Assembly (NCBI GenBank): GCA_026461645.1
Contig: JAPJMP010000237.1
Span: 1-8,320, forward strand
Direction: 5' to 3'
Source: Burkholderiales bacterium
Lineage (GTDB): Bacteria; Pseudomonadota; Gammaproteobacteria; Burkholderiales; UBA11063
DNA: 8,320 nt
Part shown: one piece after another, positions 6,500 to 8,320 of the stretch
Layout of the letters: each line of letters opens with the position of its first letter
Position numbering within the stretch: position 1 is the stretch's first letter
Translations under genes and position numbers: made by a program
Notes under the pieces: model-generated
Told to the model about the DNA's origin: nothing
The model's input: only the letters and a program-made list of their open reading frames with translations
Database searches by the model: none

Positions 6500-7546
6500 A
6501 TGTTTAAAAAATTACTTAGCTATTTTGGTAGCGATGTAGCAATTGATCTAGGAACAGCAAATACAATTGTTTATGTTAAAGGTCGTGGTGTAATTCTTAA
6601 TGAACCTTCTATGGTAGCTCTTGCTTTGGAGAAAGGTGGTTATGGTAAAAGAATCATTGCTGTTGGTCATGATGCCAAAACTATGCTAGGTAAAACTCCT
6701 GGACAAATTGATGTTATTCGCCCTATGAAAGATGGTGTTATTGCTGATTTTACTGTTACTGAGCAAATGATTAAATATTTTATTAAAAAACTAAGCTCAA
6801 GTAAGAAGTTTTTTTCTATCCCTCCTACGATTGTTATATGTGTCCCATGTGGCTCGACTCAGGTTGAAAGAAGAGCAATTAAGGATTCTGCCTTAGCTGC
6901 AGGGGCAAGACGTGTAGAATTAATTGAAGAAGCAATGGCTGCTGCCTTAGGTGCAGGATTACCTGTTGCTGCGGCAAGCGCGTCAATGGTGGTTGATATT
7001 GGTGGCGGCACTACTGAAGTAGGTATTATTTCTTTAGGTGGATTAGTTTATGCGAATTCAATTAAGATTGCTGGCGACAAGGTTGATGAGATTATTTCTA
7101 ATTATATTCGTACTAAACATGGATTGCTAATTGGTGAGACAACCTCAGAAGAAATAAAAAAACAAATTGGTTCAGCTCATATTACAACAGATAAAGGTGA
7201 AATGACAATTCGTGGTCGTAGTGCTTATCAAGGATTGCCTAAAGAAATCACCATTAATTCTACTGAATTAAGAGAAGCATTGAAGGATACTTTTGATCAG
7301 ATGATTGCTGCTATACGTCATGCTTTAGAGGTTACTCCACCAGAATTATCCGCCGATTTAATTGAGAATGGATTAACCTTAACTGGCGGTGGTGCACTAT
7401 TACGTGGCTTAGATGTATTAATTAATGAGGAAACCGGATTAAAAGTTAATGTGGCTGATGAACCTTTGTTGTGCGTAGCCAAAGGTTGTGGTGTCGCGCT
7501 AGATTTTCTAAATGATAACCGTTTATACCTCAACCGTATTAAATAA
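6500..7546 (+). CDS. mreB: Rod shape-determining protein MreB (bacterial actin)
   Basis: Actin-like ATPase that forms membrane-attached filaments and guides the elongasome (MreCD, RodA, PBP2) in lateral wall synthesis. The product is 348 aa, against 347 in E. coli. The N-terminal MFKKLLSYF is amphipathic and suits membrane attachment. Phosphate-1 is DLGTANT (residues 16-22), phosphate-2 is DIGGGTT (166-172), and the adenosine motif is GGGALLRGL (296-304). CVPCGSTQVERRAIKDSA and LIEEAMAAALGAGLPVA are classical MreB segments. Phrases such as VYVKGRGVILNEPS and TPPELSADL recall alphaproteobacterial MreB, although GluRS in the same window looks beta/gammaproteobacterial. An Mbl or MreBH paralogue is possible in Firmicutes, but the mreC gene next door points to true MreB. 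It lies 20 nt after tkt and 12 nt before mreC, so it is probably read through from tkt or from a promoter inside the tkt 3' end. Confidence 0.97.
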   Translation: MFKKLLSYFGSDVAIDLGTANTIVYVKGRGVILNEPSMVALALEKGGYGKRIIAVGHDAKTMLGKTPGQIDVIRPMKDGVIADFTVTEQMIKYFIKKLSSSKKFFSIPPTIVICVPCGSTQVERRAIKDSALAAGARRVELIEEAMAAALGAGLPVAAASASMVVDIGGGTTEVGIISLGGLVYANSIKIAGDKVDEIISNYIRTKHGLLIGETTSEEIKKQIGSAHITTDKGEMTIRGRSAYQGLPKEITINSTELREALKDTFDQMIAAIRHALEVTPPELSADLIENGLTLTGGGALLRGLDVLINEETGLKVNVADEPLLCVAKGCGVALDFLNDNRLYLNRIK

Positions 7547-7558
7547 TGTTAGAAAGCT

Positions 7559-8320
7559 ATGCTACGTATAAAATTTTGGTTAATTTTATTAAGCATCACC
7601 TTAATATTATTAGATAAATTTTCTTTTATTAGTACTACGCGTGATTCTTTTGCTATTTATATGCATAAGAAAATAATAACAATTGAATATCAAATTAAGT
7701 CCTATCCCAAGTGGATTTTTTTACAAAAATCCACTCAACGACAATTAGAAACTGAAAATGCTAATTTAAAAAAACAAATTGAGCAAGATGCTTTAGTGAT
7801 TAAACAACAGTCAAATCTTGGTAATGAAATTAATGAGGTTGATAAGTTAAATTCAAAACAACAGCAATATAACCATTACAAAGTTATTTTAGCGCGTGGA
7901 ATTATTGATATCAATTATTTAATTAACAATAAATTACTAATTGATAAAGGCACGAATCAAGGGGTAGAAATTGGTGATACTGTTGTAAACAAAGATGGCG
8001 TAATTGGGCAAATTGCAGCTGTCAATGCCAATAATTCACAAATTATTTTAATTACTAATCCAGATTATAAAATATATGTCCAAAATAGCATTACTAAAGC
8101 CAAGATGCTAATTCAGGGAGCTGGAAATAATAATTTAACTATAAAATATATGAATAAAAACGATAAAATTGCAGTGGGCAATATTCTTGTGACTACAGGA
8201 CTTGATGATTTATATCCTGGCAATATTCCTGTAGCTAAGGTTAGCGAAATATTTATTGAAAATAATGGGTTTAATGCCGCCTTATGTCAACCAGTAGTTG
8301 ATTTTGATAAATTACATTAT
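7559..8320 (+). CDS. mreC: Rod shape-determining protein MreC, 3' partial
   Basis: Bitopic inner-membrane protein whose periplasmic domain connects MreB with PBP2 and other elongation enzymes. 254 codons are present and the frame is still open at the window edge; typical MreC is about 270-370 aa. The order is a 4-5 residue cytoplasmic tail, a hydrophobic segment at residues 6-18 (WLILLSITLILL), and a polar Gln/Glu/Lys/Asn-rich likely coiled coil at about 56-104. The beta-rich domain follows, with LLIDKGTNQGVEIGDTVV and GVIGQIAAV (about 126-155), an SQIILITNPDYKIYV segment, and TTGLDDLYPGNIPVAKV from T212. These match the MreC signatures (KG..GV..GD.VV, GVVGQV, TSGL...P.G.PV..V). ATG 7559 is the only likely start, because a TAG at 7550-7552 closes the frame just upstream. 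The Shine-Dalgarno sequence is poor (AGAAAG, 2 nt away), so translational coupling to mreB is likely. mreD would be expected beyond the window. Confidence 0.93.
   Translation, partial: MLRIKFWLILLSITLILLDKFSFISTTRDSFAIYMHKKIITIEYQIKSYPKWIFLQKSTQRQLETENANLKKQIEQDALVIKQQSNLGNEINEVDKLNSKQQQYNHYKVILARGIIDINYLINNKLLIDKGTNQGVEIGDTVVNKDGVIGQIAAVNANNSQIILITNPDYKIYVQNSITKAKMLIQGAGNNNLTIKYMNKNDKIAVGNILVTTGLDDLYPGNIPVAKVSEIFIENNGFNAALCQPVVDFDKLHY

Noticed and set aside
7318..7533. 71-codon minus-strand open frame in the mreB 3' end
   Set aside because: Ser/Pro/Asn-rich antisense reading of conserved MreB adenosine-site sequence; no independent support.
7546..7620. 24-codon + strand frame starting at an ATG overlapping the mreB stop (TAATG)
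   Set aside because: Looks like a coupled start, but the product is short and featureless, and mreC begins in another frame at 7559 with clear family similarity.

Overview
This AT-rich window (about one third G+C by sampling) comes from a Gram-negative, peptidoglycan-building bacterium, most likely in the Pseudomonadota. The glutamyl-tRNA synthetase reads as beta/gammaproteobacterial, and several stretches look most betaproteobacterial from memory. Transketolase aligns closely with the gammaproteobacterial TktA type. MreB has some phrases that recall alphaproteobacterial MreB. No genus can be named from the sequence alone, and a low-GC lineage with few well-known relatives is plausible. mreB and mreC argue for a rod-shaped cell with a wall.

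Layout: all six recognised genes are on the + strand, in two tight groups separated by a 426-bp gap. The first group is an acyl-CoA/acyl-ACP synthetase family AMP-ligase (its 5' end lies before the window), then gltX 16 nt later, then alr 2 nt after gltX with a TTG start. The second group is tkt (transketolase), mreB 20 nt later, and mreC 12 nt after mreB, running off the right edge. The spacings imply two polycistronic units.

Gap (4053-4478): the first ~90 bases are very AT-rich, with a weak terminator-like hairpin. The next ~300 bases have G+C near or above that of the genes, an 8-bp perfect inverted repeat, and short open stretches on both strands without good starts. This looks more like decayed coding or mobile DNA, or an unrecognised regulatory or RNA element, than ordinary spacer. 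Promoter-like -10 elements for tkt lie at its right end.

Together the genes cover lipid activation, translation, wall precursor supply (D-alanine), the pentose phosphate pathway, and the MreBC elongation machinery. They are housekeeping genes with intact catalytic motifs. I see no defence system, CRISPR array, intact mobile element, tRNA or rRNA, and no convincing new multi-gene system. The most unexplained piece of DNA is the alr-tkt gap.
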